Shown here one piece after another: positions 8,039 through 14,902 of a DNA stretch of 18,483 nt. The position numbers and the translations under genes were made by a program. Every line of letters starts with the position of its first letter. Position 1 is the stretch's first letter. The notes beneath the pieces are model-generated. The model had not been told where the DNA came from. It saw only the letters and a program-made list of their open reading frames with translations, and ran no database searches. The stretch is from Colwellia sp. (lineage in GTDB: Bacteria > Pseudomonadota > Gammaproteobacteria > Enterobacterales > Alteromonadaceae): contig DPHE01000048.1 of NCBI GenBank assembly GCA_003521815.1, forward strand, positions 2,777-21,259, read 5' to 3'.

Positions 8039-8995
8039 ATGTCATTAAATTTTTTAGATTTTGAACAACCTATTGCAGAACTTAATGCAAAAATTGAAGA
8101 GCTTAAGTTGGTAAACAACGGTCAAGAGCTCGATCTTGATTTAGAAGATCAAATAGCACAATTACGTGAAAAAAATAAAGAACAAACGAAAAAAATATTC
8201 GCTAATTTAGACCCATGGCAAACAGCGCGCGTAGCTCGTCATCCTCAACGCCCTTATACGCTTGATTACTTGCCGCGTATTTTTACTGAGTTTGATGAAT
8301 TAGCCGGTGATCGTTCCTATGCTGATGATAATGCCATTGTCGGTGGTACAGCACGTTTAGATGGCAAACCAGTAATGATTATTGGCCATCAGAAAGGTCG
8401 CTCAACCACAGAAAAAGTAAAACGTAATTTTGGTATGCCTCGCCCTGAAGGCTACCGTAAAGCTTTACGTTTAATGGAAATGGCTGAACGTTTTAATATG
8501 CCAATTATCACCTTTATTGATACCCCTGGTGCCTATCCTGGGATTGGCGCTGAAGAGCGTGGTCAAAGTGAAGCTATTGCGCGTAACTTAAAGGTTATGG
8601 CACGTTTATCAGTTCCTATCATCTGTACTGTTATTGGTGAAGGGGGCTCAGGCGGGGCTTTAGCGATTGGTGTTGGCGATAAAGTCAATATGTTGCAATA
8701 TGCTACCTACTCGGTAATTTCTCCAGAAGGTTGTGCCTCAATTTTATGGAAAACAGCAGAAAAAGCAGCAACAGCAGCAGAAGCCATGGGTGTTACTGCA
8801 ACGCGTATTAAAGAATTAGCACTAATTGATAGTATTGTTGAAGAGCCTTTAGGTGGCGCGCATCGCGATATGGATCAAATGGCAGCAATGCTTAAAGAAG
8901 CATTGAAAGTTGATTTAGCTGAATTAGAAAAGTTAACTAAAGAAGAATTAATTGATAAACGCTACGATAAATTAATGTCATTTGGTTACTGTTAA
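8039..8995 (+). CDS. accA: Acetyl-CoA carboxylase carboxyltransferase subunit alpha
   Basis: AccA, with AccD, forms the carboxyltransferase that moves CO2 from carboxybiotin to acetyl-CoA, giving malonyl-CoA for fatty acid synthesis. The 318-residue product (E. coli 319) opens with MSLNFLDFEQPIAELNAKIE, identical to E. coli AccA over the first 15 residues. It keeps ARHPQRPYTLDYL, DELAGDR, IGHQKGR, RNFGMPRPEGYRKALRLM, FIDTPGAYPGIGAEERGQSEA, GEGGSGGALAIGVGD and ISPEGCASILWK, the crotonase-fold core with the glycine-rich oxyanion site. The start is ATG 8039 (AGAGAA just upstream); an in-frame GTG at 8009 would add ten residues absent from the family. The 110-nt gap after dnaE with two inverted repeats allows a separate promoter, but none is clear. 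Confidence 0.97.
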   Translation: MSLNFLDFEQPIAELNAKIEELKLVNNGQELDLDLEDQIAQLREKNKEQTKKIFANLDPWQTARVARHPQRPYTLDYLPRIFTEFDELAGDRSYADDNAIVGGTARLDGKPVMIIGHQKGRSTTEKVKRNFGMPRPEGYRKALRLMEMAERFNMPIITFIDTPGAYPGIGAEERGQSEAIARNLKVMARLSVPIICTVIGEGGSGGALAIGVGDKVNMLQYATYSVISPEGCASILWKTAEKAATAAEAMGVTATRIKELALIDSIVEEPLGGAHRDMDQMAAMLKEALKVDLAELEKLTKEELIDKRYDKLMSFGYC

Positions 8996-9088
8996 CTTTT
9001 TAAGTGGCGAGTCACGAGTTTACTAGTTTCGAATAGCCATTCTAGCTACCATTATTACGTAGCTCGTTTCTTGAAAATTTAATTTATT

Positions 9089-10453
9089 ATGCACCTTATT
9101 GAGTTGGCGCTTTATAGCGCTATTAGTAAATATCCTAAAACACCACTGGTTATTGCTTATAGTGGTGGTGTTGACTCACAAGTCTTATTGCATGCTTTAG
9201 CTAAGCTAAAGCATGAAAAAAAACTCCCCAATATTATTACGGTCTGTCATGTTAATCACGGCTTAAGTGCAAATGCGACTAAGTGGTTGAATTTTGCAGA
9301 ACAATCATGTCAAAAGCTCAATTTACCCTTTATCGCATGCCAAGTTAACATTCAAACACAACCTCAGCAATCATTAGAAGCTTTAGCCAGAGAGGCAAGG
9401 TATCAAGCCCTACAATCCATTTATGACGAACAATCTTTAATTTTTACTGGTCATCATCGAGATGATCAGGCCGAAACTTTTTTACTTGCGCTTAAAAGAG
9501 GTTCGGGTTTAAAAGGTTTATCGGCAATGGTACCTGAAACTAAACAAGACAAAGATATACTTGTTCGCCCACTACTTAATATTTCACGCGCTGAAATAGT
9601 ATATTATGCGAAACAAAATCAACTTGATTGGGTAGAGGATGAATCGAACAGCGATACCCATTTCGATCGCAACTTTATCCGCCAAAAAATTATGCCTTTA
9701 CTCAATGAGCGTTGGCCTAGTATTGCTCAAACCATTAACCGCAGTAGCAGTCATTGTTTAGAAGGGCAGCTATTATTAAACGAGTTAGCCGAACAAGACT
9801 TAGTGAGTAGTCAGTTAAGTGAACTGTGTTTGTCTGTGAGTGAACTAAGTAAGCTTTCAACAGCGCGCTTTAATAATTTAATACGGTACTTTTTATGCCA
9901 ACATAATTATTTAATGCCAAGCACGAAACAACTCGCGCAAGTTTATCAACAGTTGTTCGCCAACGAGGATAAAAACCCTGCCGTTAAAGTCGCTAATAAC
10001 TACTTGCGTCGTTATAAAAAGGCTTTGTATTTAACCGCTGACTTTATTGATGTAAGTGATTGGCAAACACATATCTGTTGCTATGAAAAAGAAAGTGTTG
10101 CGATAGCCAAGGTAATCGAATTACCCGATGGATTAGGTAAACTTACTTTTTCAAATAGTCGTCAGTCATTTGAGCTATCAAAGTCAGGTCAGCGAATAGC
10201 TTTACCCAGTAAAGCACAAAAAGTAACGTTGAGTTTTGGTCATAGTAACCCTACTTGTTTACCTGATTATCGTAATCATTCACGTAGCTTAAAAAAAGTA
10301 TTACAAGAACTGAATATTCCGCCATGGCAACGTAAACGAATATCTTTTCTTTATTATGATGGTGTATTAGTTGCCGCAATGGGCTACTTTGTTTGTCAAG
10401 CCTTTGTACCACATAAAAATGATCCAAGTATGACTGTTACTTTGGATAATTAA
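9089..10453 (+). CDS. tilS: tRNA(Ile)-lysidine synthetase TilS
   Basis: TilS joins lysine to C34 of the CAU-anticodon tRNA(Ile) using ATP, changing its codon from AUG to AUA; it is essential in most bacteria. The 454-residue product (E. coli 432) has the N-type ATP pyrophosphatase loop SGGVDS at 25-30, VCHVNHGLSANA, EALAREARYQAL, FTGHHRDDQAETFLLALKRGSGLKGL, and VRPLL followed by DWVEDESNSDTHFDRNFIR, all in the catalytic domain (about 1-215). The rest fits the substrate-recognition and C-terminal domains (IPPWQRKRISFLYYDGVLVA near the end). The ribosome binding site before ATG 9089 is weak. The 93-nt gap to accA holds only a 6-bp inverted repeat (9044-9049 and 9059-9064). It is the last conserved gene before the accessory strip. 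Confidence 0.95.
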   Translation: MHLIELALYSAISKYPKTPLVIAYSGGVDSQVLLHALAKLKHEKKLPNIITVCHVNHGLSANATKWLNFAEQSCQKLNLPFIACQVNIQTQPQQSLEALAREARYQALQSIYDEQSLIFTGHHRDDQAETFLLALKRGSGLKGLSAMVPETKQDKDILVRPLLNISRAEIVYYAKQNQLDWVEDESNSDTHFDRNFIRQKIMPLLNERWPSIAQTINRSSSHCLEGQLLLNELAEQDLVSSQLSELCLSVSELSKLSTARFNNLIRYFLCQHNYLMPSTKQLAQVYQQLFANEDKNPAVKVANNYLRRYKKALYLTADFIDVSDWQTHICCYEKESVAIAKVIELPDGLGKLTFSNSRQSFELSKSGQRIALPSKAQKVTLSFGHSNPTCLPDYRNHSRSLKKVLQELNIPPWQRKRISFLYYDGVLVAAMGYFVCQAFVPHKNDPSMTVTLDN

Positions 10454-10516
10454 TTTCTGGTAGCTAGTGACGAAAATTGTTCACACTTATTTTAATAAAT
10501 GATGGGAAACCGCGGC

Positions 10517-10606
10517 TTAATCTTGTATTACCCCAATAATAAATCCAATAGGAACAACCTGCATCGCAATATCTTTATTGATACCAAATAAATCGCAGGC
10601 TAATGG
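10517..10606 (-). pseudogene. C-terminal remnant of a probable dicarboxylate/amino acid:cation symporter (SLC1/DAACS)
   Basis: On the - strand 29 open codons run from the insertion element boundary to a TAA: PLACDLFGINKDIA followed by MQVVPIGFIIGVIQD. This recalls the part of Na+- or H+-coupled dicarboxylate/amino acid symporters just before the conserved NSSTDV-type helix (from memory, not searched). Everything upstream is replaced by the element and everything after the stop is lost, so it cannot be functional. No matching 5' part is seen across the element, so deletion went with or followed insertion. A chance open frame is possible, but the hydrophobic run and motif-like wording make a gene fragment more likely. 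Confidence 0.5.
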
Positions 10607-10634
10607 TGTAATGGTCAACTAAAATTGGAAAGAT
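10607..10634 (+). repeat. IS3-family terminal inverted repeat (distal to orfB)
   Basis: Starts TGTAATGGTCAACTAAAATT and ends at GGAAAGAT. It matches the other terminus at 22 of 28 positions, including the first nine bases. Confidence 0.75.
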
Positions 10635-10635
10635 C

Positions 10636-11257
10636 TTAAGCCACGTTTTTGAATTTATTATATCTTTGATGCGGCGTCATATACACAATAATTGAATGAC
10701 GGCGCTTGTAATTATAGAACCTGATATAATTTTCAACTTCATCAACAACTGAAGGGTGATTTATAAAAGTTATATGATTCAGTCTTTCTGTCTTCAAGCT
10801 TCTAAAGAACCGATCTATTACGGCATTATCCCAACAGTTTCCTCGACAACTCATGCTTTGCGTAATATTGAGCAATGCTAATTTATCTCTAAATATTTTG
10901 GCTGAGTATTGAACGCCTTGATCTGAGTGAAACATTAATTTACGCGTATTCAGTTTCTTCATAAAAGTACGCGTTTTATGCACGCCTATCTCATGATCAA
11001 GTTCAATTAACTCTGCTGAATATGGCGTTTACCATAGGTATTGCCAGAATCAATTGAGATATTATTAATTAAGGTCACAACGTTTGTTGTCGCTACACTA
11101 GCCTTTACCGGAAGGTAATAATAACTGCTCAAGCTAACATCTAAGACTCGACACAATTCATTCATTTTAAATTGAGGCTCTGCTTTCTTTATATCTTTGA
11201 TCAATTCAAATTTGGCTTGTCGCGTATGAAGAAAGCCGCAGCTTTTTTTAATATTTC
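10636..11257 (-). pseudogene. IS3-family transposase OrfB remnant (internal deletion and frameshift)
   Basis: OrfB is the DDE-type integrase-fold transposase of IS3 elements. The N-terminal part (about 11257-11007, reading on from the A7 tract) encodes FELIKDIKKAEPQFKMNELC then RVLDVSLSSYYYL and SGNTYGKRHIQQS, an HTH_21-like region, and then hits TAA. The C-terminal part, in another frame (10636 to about 11030), encodes LMFHSDQGVQYSAKIFRDKL, ITQSMSCRGNCWDNAV and FFRSLKTERLNHI. About 100 residues between them, including the first catalytic Asp, are gone, and the change of frame shows the deletion is not a multiple of three. The usual catalytic Glu in the ERFFRSLK motif is Asp (VIDRFFRSLK). It is non-functional. 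Confidence 0.85.
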
Positions 11258-11512
11258 ATTATCCCTTTGCGCTTGTTTTAATTGCTTTTTTAATAATTGA
11301 ATCCGTTGTTGGTCAACGGTGATCACATTAGCATTTTGAGGAGTATGACAGGATAATTCAGCCAAGTACTGCCTTTTCCAGCGAGCAATAGCTCATGCAC
11401 AAGCACCTGAAATCTCTTGGGTTTTTTTGTTGGTATAGTTTTATTCTACCATTAATTTTGCATACTCTAGCTTTTGATTAGCACTGAAACTAACTTTGGT
11501 TTTTCTGGTCAT
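11201..11512 (-). pseudogene. IS3-family OrfA remnant with two in-frame stops
   Basis: OrfA is the small HTH/leucine-zipper DNA-binding protein of IS3 elements. Reading the - strand from ATG 11512 gives MTRKTKVSFSANQKLEYAKL and then, in one unbroken frame of 103 codons, TAA at codon 24 (11443-11441) and TGA at codon 40 (11395-11393). The later part keeps RWKRQYLAEL and the heptad-rich IQLLKKQLKQAQRDNEILKK before KAAAFFIRDKPNLN and a TGA. There is no frameshift, only nonsense mutations, so decay by point mutation after inactivation is likely. The A7 tract at 11243-11249 is the expected site for the programmed -1 shift into orfB. Confidence 0.85.
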
Positions 11513-11550
11513 TTAAATACCTTTAGGGTTTTACTTATCTTAAGCTATAA

Positions 11551-11578
11551 ATCCTTCCAGTTTCATTAAACCATTACA
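11551..11578 (-). repeat. IS3-family terminal inverted repeat (proximal to orfA)
   Basis: Read on the - strand from 11578 it begins TGTAATGGTTTAATGAAACT and ends with GGAAGGAT; partner of 10607-10634. Confidence 0.75.
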
Positions 11579-11648
11579 AAGTTGAACGATTCATGATTTT
11601 AATTGCTGTTATTAACGATTATAGGGCATTTATTGAGGATAAATAGCA

Positions 11649-11657
11649 TGTTATAAT
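11649..11657 (+). promoter_or_regulatory. Extended -10 promoter for the PhnA-domain gene
   Basis: TGTTATAAT is a consensus TATAAT (11652-11657) with the TGn extension. The -35 position for 17-bp spacing (11629-11634, TTTATT) is poor, as is common with extended -10 promoters. It lies 43 nt before the ATG at 11700 and starts outside the insertion element. Confidence 0.6.
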
Positions 11658-11699
11658 TATGTTATTACAATATTGTGTGTTTTTTTATTAGGAATAACC

Positions 11700-12269
11700 A
11701 TGGCAACCGAACAAGCATTGCAACAACGAAGTAACAACAGCTGTGAACTTTGTGCCGTAACAGATAGCTTATCCGTATTTCCTGTACCGCCAACAAGTGA
11801 CTTAAGTGCACAACAATGTGTGTATATTTGCCAAAACTGTCAATCTCAAATTGAAGCGACTAAAGCGTTAGATGTAAATCATTGGCGTTGTTTAACTGAT
11901 AGTATGTGGAATCAAGAACCTGCGGTACAAGTAATTTCATATCGTATGTTGCATAAACTTTCAACGGAGAGTTGGGCACAAGACGCACTTGAAATGATTT
12001 ACCTAGAAGATGAAGTAAGAACTTGGGCGGAGCAGGGAATCGCCGCTGAACGAACTGAAGGCCCAACTAGAGACAGCAATGGAGCAGATCTACAAGATGG
12101 TGATAATGTTACTTTGATCAAAGATTTAAAAGTTAAAGGCGCTAATTTTACGGCCAAGCAAGGTACCATGGTGCGTGGTATTTCATTAACCGATAATCCA
12201 GAACATATTGAAGGCAAAGTAAACGGAACGCGTATCGTTTTAGTCGCGACTTATTTGAAAAAAGCATAA
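11700..12269 (+). CDS. PhnA-domain zinc-ribbon protein (YjdM-like, long form)
   Basis: The C-terminal 69 residues (121-189) match the PhnA/YjdM domain: TRDSNGADLQDGDNVTLIKD, LKVKGANFTAKQGT, and GISLTDNPEHIEGKVNG. Two CxxC pairs (Cys15/Cys18 and Cys44/Cys47) in the N-terminal 50 residues form a likely zinc ribbon. At 189 residues it is longer than E. coli YjdM (111); the middle (about 55-118, rich in Trp and Glu, AEQGIAAERTEGP) is an extra segment seen in long homologues. Despite the name, E. coli YjdM is not part of phosphonate breakdown and its role is unknown; no function is claimed here. ATG 11700 has AGGA (11690-11693) 6 nt upstream and its own promoter. It is intact and apparently monocistronic. 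Confidence 0.9.
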   Translation: MATEQALQQRSNNSCELCAVTDSLSVFPVPPTSDLSAQQCVYICQNCQSQIEATKALDVNHWRCLTDSMWNQEPAVQVISYRMLHKLSTESWAQDALEMIYLEDEVRTWAEQGIAAERTEGPTRDSNGADLQDGDNVTLIKDLKVKGANFTAKQGTMVRGISLTDNPEHIEGKVNGTRIVLVATYLKKA

Positions 12270-12412
12270 CGAAAAAACGTTGTCAGTTTTTTAAAAAGGG
12301 TAGATTATGATAGATATGATCTTTTAATACTAGCCGTTCTATTCTAACGATTAACTTACTTTTGATTGTGTTTTTGCAATATCATACGGCTTTTGTGATA
12401 AGTATATTTTAT

Positions 12413-12870
12413 TTATAACCAACGCCGTACTCTTTGTCTGTAGACTTGGTAATCCGTCGGGAAAAGTTTATTAAGCATCACTTCTTCAGGCTTTATTTGA
12501 TATTGAGTAATATACCCTATGAATAGCGGAATAACGCCGAAGCAAGTAACGTTTTTAAAGTAAAGCGCTAAAGCGAATAAAATTATAACTAATGCTAAAT
12601 ACATAGGGTTACGTGAATAGGCGTAAATCCCCGAATCTACTATGGTACTGGTTTTTCAGGGGTGCGGGGATGATAAGTTGTTTTGTGCTTACGAAAATTA
12701 ATTAAAGCCAATGAACCAAGAAGGCCAGCTAAGACTATCAACAATATAATTAGAGGGAAGCTGAGCGCCAAAGAAAAACGGTATTGAGGGAGATAATACG
12801 CTAAACCTAACATTAAAATTATACTAATAATAATCTGTACCGGTGGAATAAATTTTAACGCTAGACTCAT
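12413..12870 (-). pseudogene. Frameshifted isoprenylcysteine carboxyl methyltransferase-like membrane protein
   Basis: Two adjoining - strand frames make one protein of about 152 residues. The first (12870 to about 12650; AAGGA 7 nt before the ATG) encodes two membrane helices (PVQIIISIILMLGLAYYL; LIILLIVLAGLLGSLAL) and FRKHKTTYHPRTPEKP, then runs into TAG. The second, shifted by one base, encodes STIVDSGIYAYSRNPMYL, a third hydrophobic stretch and PEEVMLNKLFPTDYQVYRQR, ending VRRWL. SGIYAYSRNPMYL and the PEE...Y..Y...VRRWL ending mark the PEMT/ICMT-like S-adenosylmethionine-dependent membrane methyltransferases found in bacteria; the substrate is unknown. Loss of one base near 12646-12652 explains everything. 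Both halves are otherwise intact, so the mutation is recent or a sequencing error. Confidence 0.8.
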
Positions 12871-13047
12871 GTTATATTCCTTAAGAATTTAGTTTCGAAG
12901 CGACTCAACTTTTTCCTAAATACATAAAAAATATCGTTTTAAAATATTCTTGTTTAGATTTAAGGGAGGATATCTTGCATTTTTTAATAAATCATACCTG
13001 TGTCACATCAGCTTAACAAGCAGTAAAAATGACACGGTTTATTAAGG

Positions 13048-13491
13048 TTATAAATGTGTTATCCGATATTCTTCACAAGCGATTTTATCTTCACACTCAC
13101 CATATAAATAAAGACTGTGGTTTGTTAGAGTGATTTTATGAGATTTAGCAATGTCAGACTGCCTTTGTTCAATAACATCATCTTCAAATTCAACCACGTT
13201 ACCACATTTTAAACACACTAAATGGTCATGATGTTTTTTATGGGCAAGTTCAAAGACTGATTTACCACCTTCAAAATGATGGCGGGTTACAATACCGGCA
13301 TCATCAAACTGGTTTAATACGCGATAAACCGTTGCTAAGCCGATTTCTTCGTGTTGCTCTAACAATAATTTATACACATCTTCTGCGCTAATATGCTGGT
13401 TATTTGGCTTTTGAAGAATAGCTAAGATTTTAATGCGTGGTAAAGTGATTTTTAATCCGGCTCTTTTAAGTTCTTCATTTTGTTCTGCCAT
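13048..13491 (-). CDS. fur: Ferric uptake regulator Fur
   Basis: Fur is an Fe2+-dependent repressor of iron uptake genes. The 147-residue product (E. coli 148) has the winged-helix DNA-binding domain (residues 1-82; ALK.AGLK-type start LKRAGLKITLPRIKIL, then EEIGLATVYRVLNQFDDAGI and VTRHHFEGGKSVFEL) and the dimer/metal domain. Expected ligands are present: His33, Glu81, His88 and His90; His87, Asp89, Glu108 and His125; and the structural zinc pair Cys93/Cys96. The C-terminal tail has two more Cys (133 and 139). I chose ATG 13491; a TTG 11 codons upstream would add residues absent from the family. It lies 172 nt downstream of fldA, with a strong hairpin between, so it probably has its own promoter. 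No convincing Fur box was found. Confidence 0.96.
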   Translation of the reverse strand: MAEQNEELKRAGLKITLPRIKILAILQKPNNQHISAEDVYKLLLEQHEEIGLATVYRVLNQFDDAGIVTRHHFEGGKSVFELAHKKHHDHLVCLKCGNVVEFEDDVIEQRQSDIAKSHKITLTNHSLYLYGECEDKIACEEYRITHL

Positions 13492-13592
13492 GAAAATAAA
13501 TTCTCTAAAGGTGATAATACTCAAAAGTATATGAGGTTATTGACTAAGGATAAAGTCTTAGTTGTATTTATTAATATTTTTTAGTTTTAAAT

Positions 13593-13625
13593 AGCAAGAA
13601 AGCTCATTTGTTGAGCTTTCTTGCT
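13593..13625 (-). terminator. Strong 14-bp hairpin between fldA and fur
   Basis: AGCAAGAAAGCTCA (13593-13606) and TGAGCTTTCTTGCT (13612-13625) pair perfectly around a 5-nt loop, 38 nt after the fldA stop. It is probably the fldA terminator by position, but on the - strand it is followed by ATTTAAAACT rather than a T-run. A role in mRNA stability or attenuation before fur is possible. Confidence 0.6.
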
Positions 13626-13663
13626 ACAAATAGCAGTTATTTAATCCTTATATAATATAAGGA

Positions 13664-14188
13664 CTAAGCAAGGTCGGCTAAGCACATTTCATCATTGAGT
13701 TGCTTAACCCATTCACTAACACGTCCATTAGTTAATTCAGGCTGTCTGTCTTCATCAATGCATAAACCAATAAAAGTATTTTCATCAATTAATGCTTTTG
13801 ATGCTTCAAATTCATAGCCCTCAGTAGGCCAGTTACCCACAACAATAGCACCTTTACTTTCAACAATATCACGTAATGGCTCCATGGCATCGCAAAAGTA
13901 CTCTGCGTAATCTTCTTGGTCACCTAAACCAAAAATTGCGACTAACTTGTCAGTAAAGTCGATTTCTTCAAGGTCAGGAAGAAAGTCATCCCAATCACAC
14001 TGGTTTTCACCATAGTACCAAGTAGGTATGCCTAAAATGAGCATATCAAACTGTGAAATTTCTTCTTTTGTACTTTTAGCGATGTCTTTAACATCGATCA
14101 TTTTTTTACCTAGCTTTTTCTGGATCATTTTACTAATTGCTTCGGTGTTACCTGTATCACTGCCGAAAAATAAACCTACGATTGCCAT
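13664..14188 (-). CDS. fldA: Flavodoxin FldA (long chain)
   Basis: FldA is a small FMN electron carrier that reduces partners such as biotin synthase, anaerobic ribonucleotide reductase activase and IspG/IspH. At 174 residues it is the long-chain type (E. coli 176). The phosphate loop is SDTGNTE (10-16); Trp57 (GIPTWYYGE) and Tyr94 (GLGDQEDYAEYF) are the expected FMN ring stackers. FVGLCIDED-type sequence (FIGLCIDEDRQPELT) precedes the last helix. The start is ATG 14188, with AAAAGG upstream. It follows ybfE by 13 nt, so transcription with ybfE and the DUF2788 gene is likely, and fur follows, the arrangement known in enterobacteria where fldA and fur are linked by iron and redox control. Confidence 0.96.
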   Translation of the reverse strand: MAIVGLFFGSDTGNTEAISKMIQKKLGKKMIDVKDIAKSTKEEISQFDMLILGIPTWYYGENQCDWDDFLPDLEEIDFTDKLVAIFGLGDQEDYAEYFCDAMEPLRDIVESKGAIVVGNWPTEGYEFEASKALIDENTFIGLCIDEDRQPELTNGRVSEWVKQLNDEMCLADLA

Positions 14189-14201
14189 GAATATTTACCT
14201 T

Positions 14202-14495
14202 TTAGACTTCAATTAAATTTGCTTTATTTGCTAAAGATTCAACCAATAGCGATTCAATTAATTTACTGCGGCTAATGTTGTTATTTTTAGCCAGTATTTC
14301 TAACTGTTCAAATAAGCTATGGTGTATTTTAAATTCAACCCGCTTTAAACCTTTAGTTTTATCTCGTTTGACTTGTTTACGTTTATTTAGCTTTATCTGT
14401 ATATTGCGTGGATGTGGATTTGTTTTGGGGCGTCCAGGACGCTTATCATCACTAAATAGATCAATAGTAGTTAAATCAGTTAACTCTTTGGCCAT
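14202..14495 (-). CDS. ybfE: YbfE family ribbon-helix-helix-like protein
   Basis: The 97-residue product matches E. coli YbfE (97 residues) across its length: MAKELTDLTTIDLF, then RRPGRPKTNP-type KRPGRPKTNPHPRN, KRKQVKRDKTKGLKRVEFKI, and a C-terminal NNISRSKLIESLLVESL that resembles the helix pair of ribbon-helix-helix proteins. The basic character suggests DNA binding. In E. coli the gene is annotated as LexA-regulated, but its function is unknown. Its ATG overlaps the stop of the upstream DUF2788 gene (TAATG), so translation is coupled. An upstream extension in the same frame (to 14576) overlaps the DUF2788 gene and has no family support, so it was rejected. I see no CTGT-N8-ACAG box upstream. 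Confidence 0.9.
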   Translation of the reverse strand: MAKELTDLTTIDLFSDDKRPGRPKTNPHPRNIQIKLNKRKQVKRDKTKGLKRVEFKIHHSLFEQLEILAKNNNISRSKLIESLLVESLANKANLIEV

Positions 14496-14716
14496 TACCC
14501 TACACCCATACTTTCCCAGACAAATTGAATTATGCCCTTTGCAATAAAACCTAAACAGCCCAAAAAAAGGACGCAATAAACGATTACCCTACCCATTTTA
14601 GGCACATCATTTTTATTCATCACATCGTGAATGGATAAACCAATAAAACCAAAAATGAAAAGAAAAAATAAGTTAAGGCCTATCGCCTCAATCAGTTCTA
14701 AATGTTCAGCTAGCAT
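14495..14716 (-). CDS. DUF2788 small membrane protein
   Basis: A 73-residue protein with two hydrophobic segments (about residues 14-31 and 44-66), LFFLFIFGFIGLSIHDVM and VIVYCVLFLGCLGFIAKGI, ending FVWESMGVG. Length, layout and this position just before ybfE fit the DUF2788 proteins of Alteromonadales and Vibrionales; the function is unknown. It is probably an inner membrane protein with a short polar loop (KNDVPKMGR) between the helices. The last base of its stop is the first base of the ybfE ATG. No clear ribosome binding site precedes ATG 14716. A palindrome and an inverted repeat lie upstream and may be its control region. Confidence 0.85.
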   Translation of the reverse strand: MLAEHLELIEAIGLNLFFLFIFGFIGLSIHDVMNKNDVPKMGRVIVYCVLFLGCLGFIAKGIIQFVWESMGVG

Positions 14717-14739
14717 GCGTGTTATTTCACTATGAAAAA

Positions 14740-14755
14740 TACATCAAGTGATGTA
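14740..14755. promoter_or_regulatory. Candidate operator upstream of the DUF2788-ybfE-fldA genes
   Basis: TACATCA-AG-TGATGTA is a perfect 7-bp inverted repeat with a 2-nt centre, 24 nt before the DUF2788 ATG. The size and symmetry suit a dimeric regulator site. It does not match the LexA or Fur consensus; the regulator is unknown. Confidence 0.4.
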
Positions 14756-14812
14756 AGCCAAAAAATTGGCAACAGTGTAGCATGTAATGACATTAAACAC
14801 ATTTACTTTCAG

Positions 14813-14837
14813 AACACTTAAATTGTAATTAAGTGTT
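14813..14837. repeat. 9-bp inverted repeat between ybfF and the DUF2788 gene
   Basis: AACACTTAA (14813-14821) and TTAAGTGTT (14829-14837) with a 7-nt loop. No T-run follows on either strand. It could be an operator or hairpin for the downstream - strand operon. Confidence 0.4.
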
Positions 14838-14902
14838 AAAACTCTAACTGATTTACCAAGTTAATTTGTTGTTATTCATCAAAGGCGCAACATTTCTTTG
14901 AT

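Larger units (their letters stand above)
10607..11578 (-). mobile_element. Decayed IS3-family insertion sequence (972 bp)
   Basis: The element has terminal inverted repeats that begin with 5'-TGTAATGGT: 10607-10634 on the + strand and 11578-11551 on the - strand match at 22 of 28 positions. Inside, on the - strand, are orfA (HTH protein) and orfB (DDE transposase) remnants separated by an A7 tract of the type used for -1 frameshifting (11243-11249). About 300 bp of orfB is missing, which explains 972 bp against the usual 1.2-1.3 kb. The flanks (TGG before, AAG after) give no target duplication. Two stops in orfA, a deletion in orfB and a changed catalytic residue show it is dead. Confidence 0.85.

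Noticed and set aside
11633..11657. TTGAGG as the -35 of the PhnA-domain gene promoter
   Set aside because: Spacing to TATAAT is 13 nt, too short; the extended -10 explains the promoter better.
12272..12292. AAAAAAC / GTTTTTT inverted repeat after the PhnA-domain gene
   Set aside because: A stem of A-T pairs with one G-C pair is too weak to call a terminator in AT-rich DNA.
12997..13037. CCTGTGTCA / TGACACGG pair after fur as a terminator
   Set aside because: Long loop, one bulge and no T-run on the - strand.
13492..13524. Longer Fur starting at a TTG
   Set aside because: The extra 11 residues are absent from the Fur family; the ATG at 13491 aligns with E. coli Fur.
13500..13530. Possible Fur box upstream of fur (GGTGATAATACTCAA)
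   Set aside because: Only one GATAAT-like half; no second half or 19-bp palindrome.
14496..14576. N-terminal extension of ybfE
   Set aside because: It overlaps the DUF2788 gene in another frame and E. coli YbfE begins at the MAKE Met.
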